From contig NC_014228.1 in the NCBI RefSeq assembly GCF_000252955.1, forward strand, positions 1,502,005 through 1,566,004: 64,000 nt of DNA, in the 5' to 3' direction. A program made the position numbers and the translations under genes. The DNA is from Xenorhabdus nematophila ATCC 19061 (GTDB lineage Bacteria > Pseudomonadota > Gammaproteobacteria > Enterobacterales > Enterobacteriaceae). Below, one piece after another: positions 32,446-41,309 of this stretch; within the stretch, counting starts at the first letter, position 1; every line of letters starts with the position of its first letter. The notes under the pieces are model-generated. The model was not told the origin of the DNA. It did not search any database and was given only the letters and a program-made list of their open reading frames with translations.

Positions 32446-32478
32446 TTCAAGTTGCGGCTTTGTGAGCTGCAACTTGAA
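32446..32478. repeat. REP-like imperfect palindrome
   Basis: TTCAAGTTGCGGC and GCTGCAACTTGAA flank a 7-nt loop, with one mismatch in 13. A half-site TTCAAGTTGCAG recurs at 55528-55539. The spread of this motif fits a dispersed intergenic repeat; there is no U-tract. Confidence 0.6.
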
Positions 32479-32551
32479 GTCAAATAACAAGTCAATTAAG
32501 ATTGCAAAAGAGCGCAAATAATATAGGGCTATTTATATTAAGATAGTTACT

Positions 32552-33140
32552 TTAAACGGTTTTGAAGATATTGTAGACAAAAAGTAACTCTATTTTGTTA
32601 GAAACGCCCATTTTTTCTATAATATGTCTCTTATGAGAATAAACGGTACTATTACTGATTTTTAGTGTTTTAGCAATTTTATGCGTATCTGTTTCTAGCA
32701 TCCAATAATGAATAATTCTATTTTCCTGAAGGCTAAAAATCGAGCTATATGTATTGAAATTAGAGAAATAGCGTTTAATATCTTGTGACGCTATTTCTTT
32801 TAGGCGTTCAAGCAATACCGTCAGATTTTTTTGTTAAGATAAAATCCTTATTTGTCAATTGGATATGAATTAGGTTGAAAGGATATGGTTTGTCAATATA
32901 AATATAAATACGAGCTTTATCAACGGATGAAATAAATAGCTTCAATTGTTCACTGTATTCACTATAGTAGCCATAATTTGTCAAATTCACCAAAATGACA
33001 TCAGGAAAAAAGACAGATAAAGTATTTATGGCATCACGAATTGATGCAGCACCTATAGAAAAAATGTCTGCATTCCCTTTTAGGAATTCAATGACACCTA
33101 AGCGTGTATAATGGCATTCATCAATAACTAATAATTTCAT
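32552..33140 (-). pseudogene. LuxR-type regulator (RcsA/BglJ-like layout), frameshifted at an A7 run
   Basis: The first frame (33140-32808, 110 codons) looks like a receiver-type domain starting MKLLVIDECHYTRLGVIEFL. It breaks at DFILTKKSDGIA. The second frame (32815-32552) carries a GerE/LuxR helix-turn-helix: SLQENRIIHYWMLETDTHKIAKTLKISNSTVYSHKRHI. Dropping one A from the A7 run at 32826-32832 joins both into a 195-residue protein of the usual size. Phosphorylation residues of true response regulators are not obvious. It could be a pseudogene, a slippage-controlled gene or a sequencing error. Confidence 0.75.
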
Positions 33141-33297
33141 TACTTGAACATCCTTGTTCTACTATGGTTATTACTTAGATAATGAGCTTGATAATTAAGC
33201 GATTGGTGGATGAATATCGCCGTATAATACAATATTATGAAAAATAATAAACTATGCGGGTAATCTTGTTAGCTGCCAGTCGTTCGGGAGCCGCATT

Positions 33298-33329
33298 GGA
33301 CACTCAAGGTATTGAGTGTCCAAATTTTT
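33298..33329 (+). terminator. Intrinsic terminator on the plus strand
   Basis: GGACACTCAA, 4-nt loop, TTGAGTGTCC, then AAATTTTT. It points along the plus strand although both neighbouring genes are on the minus strand, so it may end a short unrecognised RNA starting near the TATAAT at 33215. Confidence 0.6.
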
Positions 33330-33357
33330 GGCATGCTAATTATGTTTATTGTTAAAA

Positions 33358-33612
33358 TTAGTGTTTAGTGTAATCAAGTTGCCTGTATTCTGAAGCTTCT
33401 ATCTTTTCAATTCCGGCTTGTAAGATAAGGATAAGCTGCTTTGCCATTCCTGTTGTTAACCATAATGTTTTGTCAACACTGACATTCTCTGGGGTTTGAT
33501 CTTGGGAGGATGAGTAATGAAGACGGATCATCATAGCATCATAGGCGTCGACCGTACTGATATCCCAGCCTACAACAGGATGAGTTTGAATTATTTCGTT
33601 TTTTCTTTCCAT
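33358..33612 (-). CDS. bssS: BssS (YceP), biofilm regulator family
   Basis: 84 residues, the same length as E. coli BssS and with its core text: EIIQTHPVVGWDISTVDAYDAMMIRLHY, then TLWLTTGMAKQLILILQAGIEKIE. The family is a small cytoplasmic protein linked to biofilm and indole/AI-2 signalling in E. coli; the molecular role is unknown. GGAGG precedes the start. In E. coli bssS lies between trhO/lpxL and pyrC, so its presence here is conserved neighbourhood. Confidence 0.9.
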   Translation of the reverse strand: MERKNEIIQTHPVVGWDISTVDAYDAMMIRLHYSSSQDQTPENVSVDKTLWLTTGMAKQLILILQAGIEKIEASEYRQLDYTKH

Positions 33613-34232
33613 ATAACCTCCTAATCAGACTGCAGCATCATTATTGATATAATTGACTAAGAGCAAAAGATCTCATCTAAGATGAGTCATTAGCAGTATA
33701 AACCTTTTTAGCAATCAAAGAAGTGAAAAGGACAGAATTTTTCCCTTATCACTGATAGAAATGATCGTAAGCTATTTTTGTCTTTTATAAATGGAGGTAA
33801 TCATGCGGAAATTAAAGAATAATTCCCGTACATCAAATAATCTTTCTCTGGGTGAGAACAACTTATGAAGTTAAAATAGTACTGCGCACCATTTACTGGA
33901 TGTTTTTTTGACTTAACCTAACAATCGGACTGTCTAACTGAGTGCTCTCCAATTGCATTCGCGACGGGGCATAATCAGGTGAACTTAATAAGTAAAGATT
34001 GTAATCGAGAGGCAATTTTACAAAAAATTATACATTATTTGTTTAATTGAATAAAAAGGATACTGTAAATATTTTGTCATGTTATCGAAACTAATTTTAA
34101 TTCATAACAAATAAGTAATTATTTTATTTGATAATTTCTATTATAGAAATAATTTTAAATTGAAACTTTTATAAATGAAACTATAAGGAAGCTATGAAGT
34201 AGGGTTCATATAAAAATTCATACCACAAAAAA
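33613..34232. other. 620-bp AT-rich intergenic region with one tiny open frame
   Basis: Contains bssS promoter sequence and a 21-codon frame at 33803-33868 with a strong ribosome binding site (listed separately). Nothing else is recognised. Confidence 0.45.
33803..33868 (+). CDS. Possible 21-residue peptide
   Basis: ATG at 33803 is preceded by GGAGGTAATC, an ideal Shine-Dalgarno at good spacing. The product MRKLKNNSRTSNNLSLGENN plus a final Leu is polar and basic with no known match. It could be a leader, a small toxin-like or peptide precursor, or the 5' stub of a lost gene. Only the ribosome binding site supports it. Confidence 0.3.
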   Translation: MRKLKNNSRTSNNLSLGENNL

Positions 34233-34262
34233 CAAAAAGCCCGTCATAATTGACGAGCTTAA
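34233..34262 (-). terminator. Intrinsic terminator of the cold-shock gene
   Basis: On the minus strand AGCTCGTCA, loop ATTA, TGACGGGCT, followed by TTTTTGTTTTTT. Located 17 bp after the csp stop codon. Confidence 0.85.
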
Positions 34263-34278
34263 ATAAGGCTTAAGGCAA

Positions 34279-34491
34279 TTAGATAGCAGTTACGTTTGCT
34301 GCTGCTGGGCCTTTGGCACCATTTTCAATGGTGAATTCTACATTCTGGCCTTCTGCCAGAGTTTTGAAACCGTTACCTTGAATGGCAGAGAAGTGTACGA
34401 ATACGTCTTTGCTACCATCAGCTGGAGTGATGAAACCAAAGCCTTTAGACTCGTTGAACCACTTCACTTGACCTTTCATTTTGTCAGACAT
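34279..34491 (-). CDS. Cold-shock family protein (CspE/CspC-like)
   Basis: 70 residues, a single OB-fold cold-shock domain with both RNA-binding motifs: KGFGFI (RNP1-like) and VFVHFSAI (RNP2-like). [11 protein letters not shown] is the typical C-terminal part. Closest in memory to E. coli CspE/CspC. These are RNA chaperones and transcription antiterminators. GGAAAG precedes the ATG at 34491. The long upstream region would allow a regulated leader, but no cold box was identified. Confidence 0.93.
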   Translation of the reverse strand: MSDKMKGQVKWFNESKGFGFITPADGSKDVFVHFSAIQGNGFKTLAEGQNVEFTIENGAKGPAAANVTAI

Positions 34492-34979
34492 TTGACTTTC
34501 CTATATATCAAAAAAAACTCGCCACCTCGGGCATGTGTTGGCCAGTATCAGCTATTACTTATGGAGGCACTAAGAAGGAAACGGTCAACAAAGGCTACCG
34601 AAAATAGCACTTACACATAACTCATTAACTCAAGATGTCGTACATAAAGTAGGTCTGTTAATCAGGCCAAACGCATTAACGCATGACCGCACCCGAATAG
34701 CAACCTTTTTATGTATTATCGTTTTAAAAAAAACGCATATGCTCAATATTAGAACAGAATAACATAATAAAAGGGGGAGCTTATAATTTTATTTGATTTA
34801 TTCAACTTTTGTCTCAGCAAAAATATTGATATTGCAAGTCAACAATAACAATTTCCTGAATAAATTAAACCAATTGCTATACAAATGTATGTTCTGAGCA
34901 TGTTAACCTTGAAAATAGCATAGATTCAATTCGATTACGCTTCTACAACACTTTTCTACAAAATAAGTGGGTTAGTATT

Positions 34980-35489
34980 ATGAACATCATCAAACAGATA
35001 TTGATTCAGGATCTTGAACGGATCAATCTTAAAGAACATCGTGACGGTAAAGTGCACTTCAACAGTATTTTTATTCGCCACCATCCATACCTATGCCTGG
35101 CGATGATTATCGCTTATGCTTCTCTTGCTGCACTCATGTGGTATACACCCTATTTCGGTGTATGGTCTCTTATCGCATTTTCCATAGCTTTTGTTGCTAT
35201 GGCAGCTGTTCTGCTATTTGATATCAAGCCTGTTTACCATTTTGAAGATATTGGGGTACTCGATCTACGTGTATGTTATAACGGTGAATGGTTCGTCAAT
35301 GAACCAATATCTAAAGCAGCCATCAATAAAATACTCGCTCATCCTCAAGTATCTGATGAAATCAAAAATGACATCCGACACATTATGAAGAAGAAACATG
35401 TTATTTGTTTCTATGATGTGTTTATACTCACTTTTTCAGAACAGTCTCCTTACTCTCAATCTATGGCAATGGTAAATAAAGGTGCATAA
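34980..35489 (+). CDS. ylaC: YlaC-family inner-membrane protein
   Basis: 169 residues with two membrane segments at about 36-56 and 61-82. The family text is clear: FIRHHPYLCLAMIIAYASL, YHFEDIGVLDLRVCYNGEWF and ICFYDVFIL. Function unknown. It starts with ATG at 34980; upstream is the divergent cold-shock gene. It precedes three tRNA-Asn genes. Confidence 0.82.
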   Translation: MNIIKQILIQDLERINLKEHRDGKVHFNSIFIRHHPYLCLAMIIAYASLAALMWYTPYFGVWSLIAFSIAFVAMAAVLLFDIKPVYHFEDIGVLDLRVCYNGEWFVNEPISKAAINKILAHPQVSDEIKNDIRHIMKKKHVICFYDVFILTFSEQSPYSQSMAMVNKGA

Positions 35490-35564
35490 ACTCAATAAAT
35501 TAGCTTACTAATGACACGACATGCTTGCATAGCAAGCAAACAGTAAAAAAATAATATTTTTGCG

Positions 35565-35593
35565 TTGACACTATTTAAGTTCATCGCTAATAT
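35565..35593 (+). promoter_or_regulatory. Sigma-70 promoter of tRNA-Asn copy 1
   Basis: TTGACA, 17 nt, TAATAT, 27 bp before the tRNA. Confidence 0.85.
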
Positions 35594-35620
35594 CCGCTCC
35601 GTTATCAGGAACAACCCAAT

Positions 35621-35696
35621 TCCTCCATAGTTCAGTCGGTAGAACGGCGGACTGTTAATCCGTATGTCGCTGGTTCGAGTCCAGCTGGAGGAGCCA
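35621..35696 (+). tRNA. tRNA-Asn (GTT), copy 1
   Basis: 76 nt with encoded CCA, same sequence as the copies at 21667 (minus) and 36427. Anticodon loop CTGTTAA. A terminator hairpin follows at 35771. Confidence 0.97.
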
Positions 35697-35770
35697 GATT
35701 AAGACAGTTGCGCAAGTTTTATCATGCGTGATGTCAAAATTGAGCTAAATCATTTAGCCCAAAACAATTA

Positions 35771-35803
35771 AAAAGGCTTCCCACAACGGGGAAGCCTTTT
35801 TTT
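35771..35803 (+). terminator. Intrinsic terminator after tRNA-Asn copy 1
   Basis: AAAAAGGCTTCCC, loop, GGGGAAGCC, then a run of seven T. Confidence 0.88.
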
Positions 35804-35927
35804 ATTCTTGAATATATTCAAATTATGACTACCTTATCGTTGAACTAACCGGAAACCCATCAAAAAAACAAAAAACCATCATTTTGATTCAAAATCAACC
35901 ATTTGAACTTGTTTTTCTTTTTTTCTC

Positions 35928-35957
35928 TTTACAACACTAAAGCCTACCCTGTATTAT
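35928..35957 (+). promoter_or_regulatory. Sigma-70 promoter of tRNA-Asn copy 2
   Basis: TTTACA, 18 nt, TATTAT, 27 bp before the tRNA. Confidence 0.7.
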
Positions 35958-35984
35958 TCGCCCCGTTCTCAGGAACAAACCAAT

Positions 35985-36060
35985 TCCTCCATAGTTCAGT
36001 CGGTAGAACGGCGGACTGTTAATCCGTATGTCGCTGGTTCAAGTCCAGCTGGAGGAGCCA
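35985..36060 (+). tRNA. tRNA-Asn (GTT), copy 2
   Basis: 76 nt with encoded CCA. It differs from the other three at one base: GGTTCAAGTCC instead of GGTTCGAGTCC in the TPsiC loop (a purine change at position 57, tolerated). Confidence 0.97.
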
Positions 36061-36070
36061 AATTCTGGAA

Positions 36071-36110
36071 AGCCCGATTAGTTTTACTCGTCGGGCTTTC
36101 TGCTTTTTAT
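36071..36110 (+). terminator. Intrinsic terminator after tRNA-Asn copy 2
   Basis: AAGCCCGA pairs with TCGGGCTT, then TCTGCTTTTT. Confidence 0.75.
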
Positions 36111-36378
36111 TCCTCAAAAAACAATAACCCCTTTTATTTCCGCTACCTGATATTTTTTTGTACTTCATCCCCTGCCCACTGGTTACTCTCTTCATCTTCC
36201 GATACTCAAATTCATTTCTAAAGTATAAATACTGTAACTGACTGCCTATCGAAGAGATTTTTTCCTAAAAAGTGGATTATTAGAGTCCGCTAAACAATAC
36301 CAAAAACACAAACAAGATCAAAAACCCGACGATAAGTACACATTCTCAGCAATCAAACAGTTATTGTCATTTTCTGCT

Positions 36379-36407
36379 TTGACAAACGATCAAAGTATCG
36401 TTAACAT
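36379..36407 (+). promoter_or_regulatory. Sigma-70 promoter of tRNA-Asn copy 3
   Basis: TTGACA, 17 nt, TAACAT. The surrounding 90 bp resemble those upstream of copy 0 at 21.74-21.83 kb in reverse orientation. Confidence 0.82.
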
Positions 36408-36426
36408 CCATCCCGTCTTAAGGAGT

Positions 36427-36502
36427 TCCTCCATAGTTCAGTCGGTAGAACGGCGGACTGTTAATCCGTATGTCGCTGGTTCGAGTCCAGCTGGAGGAGC
36501 CA
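36427..36502 (+). tRNA. tRNA-Asn (GTT), copy 3
   Basis: 76 nt with encoded CCA, identical to copies 0 and 1. A terminator follows at 36517 and an IS110-pair copy begins about 280 bp downstream. Confidence 0.97.
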
Positions 36503-36516
36503 AGTATTCTGAAGAG

Positions 36517-36545
36517 CCTGATTAGATTTTCTAATCAGGGTTTTT
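36517..36545 (+). terminator. Intrinsic terminator after tRNA-Asn copy 3
   Basis: CCTGATTAGA, loop TTT, TCTAATCAGG, then GTTTTT. Confidence 0.85.
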
Positions 36546-36807
36546 CCTATCTACTGTTTTATTTCTCATCTTGTTGTTTTATTTAACATTCCGGCTTTTC
36601 AACTCAATCTCTGGCACTCTTAGCGAATTTTGTTCTAGTTATCATTTTCAACATGCTATTTACCATCACTTTATCTGTACTAGTCGCGACTTTCTCTCCC
36701 CATTGAAACCTCTCACCTTTTTGTTTGCATACAATACTTTTTTCCTGATTTTGCTTCAAACAACAAAAAGTCTAAAAGATCTATGGTCTCCTATATGAAC
36801 GCATCCC

Positions 36808-37067
36808 GTTTGCAAGACAAAAGTTATTGTGACATTGAAGGTAGATTGCAGCTCTATATTCGGCCTTGTTACAGCTAATACTGTGGGCCTCGATGTAATC
36901 CGCTGACCTGCACCTTATTCCCCGAACGAGCTTGACGCTCTGGTGACCATTCAGGTTTAGCAAGTCACGGTCTCACCTTTCGTTGTCATCACGACTTTTG
37001 CCTCAGCAATCTTTCTGCATTCGTCTTTTTTAATTAAGTGGGAGTAAATTTTTACTTGTGAAATACC
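36808..37067 (-). ncRNA. Candidate bridge-RNA region of the IS1111-type element (right copy)
   Basis: Non-coding 3' part of the element, counterpart of 24197-24456. Identical to it by eye except for seven substitutions within 22 nt (37036-37057 here). Function is inferred from the IS110 family; no structure was computed. Confidence 0.42.
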
Positions 37068-38087
37068 TCAATAAGGCCTGACACTGACGTAATCTTTTTC
37101 ATATTCCCGTTGATGAGCAATCAGTGCCCAGACCGTACGAGCCAGTTTATTCGCCATCCCGACAATCGCAACACTAACCGGACGTCGTTTCTTCAGTTCG
37201 CTTACCCACAACGGTGGTGTTTTCGTGCATAACGTGGCGACTCTGGCGCCATGGATAAACAACGTTCTTAGATACGTATCCCCACGTTTACTGATGCCCA
37301 GTAATTTAACTCGGCCACCTGTTCCTGTTTGCCGGGGAACCAAGCCCAGATAGGCGGAAAACTCCCGGCCTGATCGGAAAGCAGTGGGATCCCCCATCGT
37401 AGCGATGGCTGCTGTAGCAATCAGAACCCCCACACCCGGAATTTTCATGATCCGCTGACAATCCGCATTCTGTTTTGCCCACTCAGTCAATTGTTTTTCC
37501 AGACCGTCAATTTCGTTATCGAGCTCACTCAGGCGATAATATTGCTCTTCAATCAGGCTGATCAGGAAGGGGGAGAGTGTTATCCTTAGCCGTTCAAGCA
37601 CCTCGGGTATCGCTTTGTTTAACGATGCCCGCCCCTTATGCACTGTCTCACCAAATTCCAATAACAATCCATGCAATGCATTAATTTGTGCGGTTCTGAA
37701 TTTCACTCACTGATTACGCATCCGGTGCACAGAAAGTAGGGTTTGTTGTTCTTCATTTTTGATAGCGACGGGTTTACCCGGTTGCTGAACGGCCATCCAG
37801 ATTGCCCGGGCATCCATGACATCGTTTTTGTTACCTAGACGAAAAGCTTTAACAAATTTGGCCTGAAGCAAATGAACTTCATGCCCTAATTTTTTCAGCT
37901 CCCGAGCCCAATAGTGGGCACCACCACACGCTTCCATACCAATCAGACAAGGCTCCCGGTTGCTGAAAAAAGTCAAAAAATCCCGTCGTCGTAGCTGTTT
38001 ATCAATGATTTCACCGGTATATTCATCAACGAAATGAATTTGCATCAGATACTTTGCGATATCGACGCCAACAGGCGTATATTTCAT
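37068..38087 (-). pseudogene. IS1111-type transposase interrupted by one nonsense codon
   Basis: The 339-codon gene matches the left copy residue for residue, but the codon after HRMRNQ is TGA instead of TTA (37707-37709). This splits it into 126 and 212 codons. All other motifs (VGVDIAKY, GNKNDVMDARAI, REFSAYLGLVPRQTGTGG) are present. A single base change separates it from an active gene. Confidence 0.92.
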
Positions 38088-38494
38088 GAGTGGATCCTCC
38101 AGTTATCAGAGAGCAACAGGCTTCTCATTTAGGCACTATAAGGCCGGAAATCTGAGAGGATCCCCACCTTACCTCTCAATTTCAGCATAGTACCGAGGGT
38201 TACGTGGTTGGGATGCGTTCATTACATTCCCCGTTTTTGCAACCCTCATTTTGATTTATGATGGGCTTGCTTAAATCTATCCGGCGTCTCTATGGGTATG
38301 GATACCCGCGCCACGATGAGTTCTGCGCCTGATGAACCTTAAAACGCTATCGGCTTCAGTGAACCGTTTTTTTATCAGGTTATTCATCAGGCCGATTGGC
38401 CGTTCATGTCATCAATAATCAGTCTTCGCAAAACCCGATGGGTAACGTGTATTTCACTGCTTAATCATCAGCTCATTGAGTCAGCCAGTCTCTA

Positions 38495-39499
38495 TTAGGC
38501 CTGATACTCATTTTGCCGAGTGGTGATTGCCCAGGCTATTCGAGCCAGCTTATTAGCCAGTGCACAGGCAACCACATTTGAATGCTTCCTGCCGAGTTGT
38601 TTTTGAACCCCCTCAGCAAGCCTGCCATGCTGATGCTCAAGCCGCATCATGAACGCGCGGGCGCACAGAACCAATAACCTGCGCAAATGTTTGTTGCCTC
38701 GCTTGCTGATCCCCGGCAGGGTGGGTTTGCCCCCTGTACCGGATTGTCGGGGAACAAGCCCCATTGAAGCAGCAAAATCTCGGCTGCATGAAAATTGTTT
38801 GCCATCACCAAGCTGAGATGAGAGTAAGCTGGCCGTAATGGGTCCCACCCCCGGTATTGTCATCATGCGTTGAGTCGCATCGTCCGCTTTGATGGACTGT
38901 TTTAATTCTCATTCCAACGCGGTTATTGGCTCGACAAGCTAAAGGTAGCGGGCATGTAATTTCATCAGCAAACGGCTCAGATAATCGGGCACGTCGTGTT
39001 CTGCCAGAACCAGAGATAACCGTTTAATGACCGCCTCGCCTTTTGGCAGACTGATACCAAACTCCAGCAAAAAGGCGTGCATTTGGTTAGTGGTCTTTAC
39101 CTTATCTCTGATGAGTGATTCTCTGACACGATGCAGTGCTCTCATCGCCTGTTGCGTCTCCGTTCTCGGCTGGACAAAACGCATTGAGGGGCGTGATGCC
39201 GCTTCACATATCGCCTCTGCATCAACGAAATCATTTTTGTTACTTTTGACAAAAGGACGAACAAACTGCGGAGATATCAGCGTTGCATCATGACCTAAAT
39301 CAGCAATACGGCGAGCCATAAAATGTGCGCCGGCCCACGCTTCCATCACGACGGTGGAGGATGAATATTCGGCTAAAAACGCCAGTAATTTTGTACGGGG
39401 GAACTTTTTGCGCAAAATGGCTTTGCCGAATTTGTCCTGACAGTGGATGTGGGAAGAATGCCTGCCGAGATCGATACCAATAAGTGTCACGTTTTGCAT
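38495..39499 (-). pseudogene. IS110-family transposase, decayed (right copy)
   Basis: Starts MQNVTLIGIDLGRHSSHIHC at 39499. The RuvC-like domain is open through to LMKLHARYL, then TAG and TGA stops at about 38940 and 38902 interrupt the same frame. The C-terminal domain resumes at MMTIPGVGPITASLLSSQLG and ends with ANKLARIAWAITTRQNEYQA. It is better preserved than the left copy, from which it differs at many positions. Confidence 0.88.
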
Positions 39500-39574
39500 G
39501 ATAGCTTCTCCAGAAAGAAATCGCGATAAAGAGTATGGCTCACAGGGTGGGGGAGGCCATCTCATTACGCGATG

Positions 39575-40084
39575 AAACGGAATTGGCTGAAAAATCCGCC
39601 TTGCTGGACAAAATTAAGGCCGGAGCACGGGCAGGCCGCTACCGTCTGATCTATTTTGATGAAGCCAGTTTTGCCGCGTCTCCTCCGGGGCAGTATGGCT
39701 GGAGTCCTCGGGGCACTGAATTACCCGGACAACAGTCTGTTTTATCAGACCGTCTCAGGCAATATCACGCGCGCTGACGTGATAGATTTTTTGACGCAGG
39801 TGGCAAGGAAAGGGGACAACCGGCTGACATTTTTAGTGCTGGATAATGCCCGCATCCATCATCACATTGAGACAAAAAGAGAAGTGGAGTGGTTACGTGA
39901 GCATAATCTGTTTTTACTTTACCTTCCGACATACAGCCCTGAATTGAATCTGATCGAGATCGTCTGGAAGCAAGCCAAATATCACTGGCGACGATTTATG
40001 ACCTGGACTCAAGAGACAATGGAGCATGAATTAAATACGTTATTGGGCGGTTATGGTAACCAATTTGCAATTAATTTTTTTTGA
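39575..40084 (+). pseudogene. IS630-family transposase, 3' half
   Basis: The frame begins RDETELAEKSALLDKIKAG and contains the first catalytic Asp in LIYFDEASFAASPP. A deletion of roughly 50 bp at a short CGGGG repeat fuses GWSP to VLGALNY out of frame. The second Asp (FLVLDNARIHHH) and Glu (YSPELNLIEIVWKQAKYHW) follow. The N-terminal half lies at 24484-24914 on the other strand. Ends with GNQFAINFF. Confidence 0.85.
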
Positions 40085-40364
40085 TTACTTATTACATTAA
40101 TCTGTTATAAATTTTCAATAAACCATATCTAAAAATGACACATTATCTGCTGACTTTTTTCTATCCAATAAGGCAGAATAACCCCAACCAATTTCAGGTT
40201 ACAGTTTAAAAATGAAGATGATGTTGAAAATGGCCCACATCATCTGCTATGTGAGCCATAAAATATTATGGTTGTTTTTATCTATTAATGGTGTACTAGT
40301 TTTATTTAATTCATGACGACTTATTAAACTATGCAATATCATTAGGTTTTTCAATACTAAGTAC

Positions 40365-40896
40365 TCAAGAAAAGTTAATTGCAAATTGGTCGCCATAACC
40401 TTTCAATAACGTATTTAATTCATGCTCCATTGTATTCTGAGTCCAAGTGATAAAACGTCGCCAATGGTATTTGGCCTGTTTCCAGACGATCTCAATCAAA
40501 TTCAGCTCTGGGCTGTAAGCGGGAAGATAGAATAAAAACAGGTTGTGTTCTCGTCACCCGCCATTTCTGATTTGTTCTTCGATCCCGTGATGGATACGCG
40601 CATTATCCAACACTAAAAATGTCAGGCGGTTGTCCCCTTGTTGGGCGACCTGCTCTAAAAAATCAATCACGTCATCGCGCGTGATACTGCCTGACGTTGT
40701 CTGGTAAAACAGCGTGTTATCCGTGTAATTTAACGCCCCCAGAACTGACCGTCTGCCATGCTCTCGAGGCTCAGTTTTATGGGGCTTACCCCGTGGGCTC
40801 CAGCCATATTGCACCGGCGGAGACGCGGCAAAACCCGCCTCATCGAAATAGAGCAGACGGTAATGGCCTAACTGTGCTCCCGCCTTAATTTTATTC
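40365..40896 (-). pseudogene. IS630-family transposase fragment, truncated by IS66
   Basis: A second copy of the same IS630 type. It reads KIKAGAQLGHYRLLYFDEAGF, SPRGKPHKTEPREHGRRS, FLVLDNARIHHGIEEQ, then an in-frame TGA at 40551-40553, and continues REHNLF...YSPELNLIEIVWKQ to a stop at 40365. The N-terminal half is absent: an IS66 inverted repeat abuts at 40897. This copy shows the segment deleted from the copy at 39575-40084. Confidence 0.82.
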
Positions 40897-40979
40897 GTAA
40901 GCGGCTCATTTAGACCGTCTATCGGTATTCCTCCGGTTCGGGGAAAATAGTGTCCATCATTTTTAGTGGACATTATTGT

Positions 40980-41309
40980 ATGAAATATCGGACATTGCTC
41001 CTCGACGCGTTGCGCTTACATTTTGATGAACACCTATCCAGACTCGATGTTGGCCGTCGGCTTGGGATCCCCAAAAGCACCATCTGCGCTCTCTTTGTTC
41101 GCTTCAAAAAGCTGGGAATGAGCTGGCCGCTGCCTGATAACATGACCGCCGATAAGCTCGAATCGCAACTTTACCCCGCGCGTACCCATGCCGTCAGGCT
41201 TGATATCCCTGCGCCGGTTTTAGCGGATGAATCCGTTGTACGCAAGCGGTCACGCCGCCCTGCCCTGCGAAATACAGTTGCTCCTGCCGGCAGAAAAAAA
41301 CTGCCCTGA
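40980..41309 (+). pseudogene. Chimeric frame: IS21 IstA-like N terminus running into tnpC
   Basis: The first 65 codons (MKYRTLLLDALRLHFDEHL..., RRLGIPKSTICALFVRFKK, GMSWPLPDNMTADKLESQLYP) look like the helix-turn-helix start of an IS21 IstA transposase. The tail ([16 protein letters not shown]) looks like the front of IS66 TnpC, but it is one frame away from the main tnpC frame. Probably the product of an insertion and deletion inside IS66. Confidence 0.55.

Larger units (their letters stand above)
36779..39574 (-). mobile_element. Right copy of the tandem IS110-family pair, inverted relative to the left copy
   Basis: Reverse-complement counterpart of 21840-24483. The IS1111-type element here spans the subterminal repeats ATGAACGCATCCC (36795-36807) and GGGATGCGTTCAT (38210-38222). 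The outer edge at about 39574 joins the 3' half of the IS630 gene whose 5' half flanks the left copy. Confidence 0.85.

Noticed and set aside
35621..36502. tRNA-Asn genes as integration site of a genomic island
   Set aside because: No integrase gene and no partial tRNA 3'-end duplication were found; the neighbouring mobile DNA is explained by IS110, IS630 and IS66 elements.
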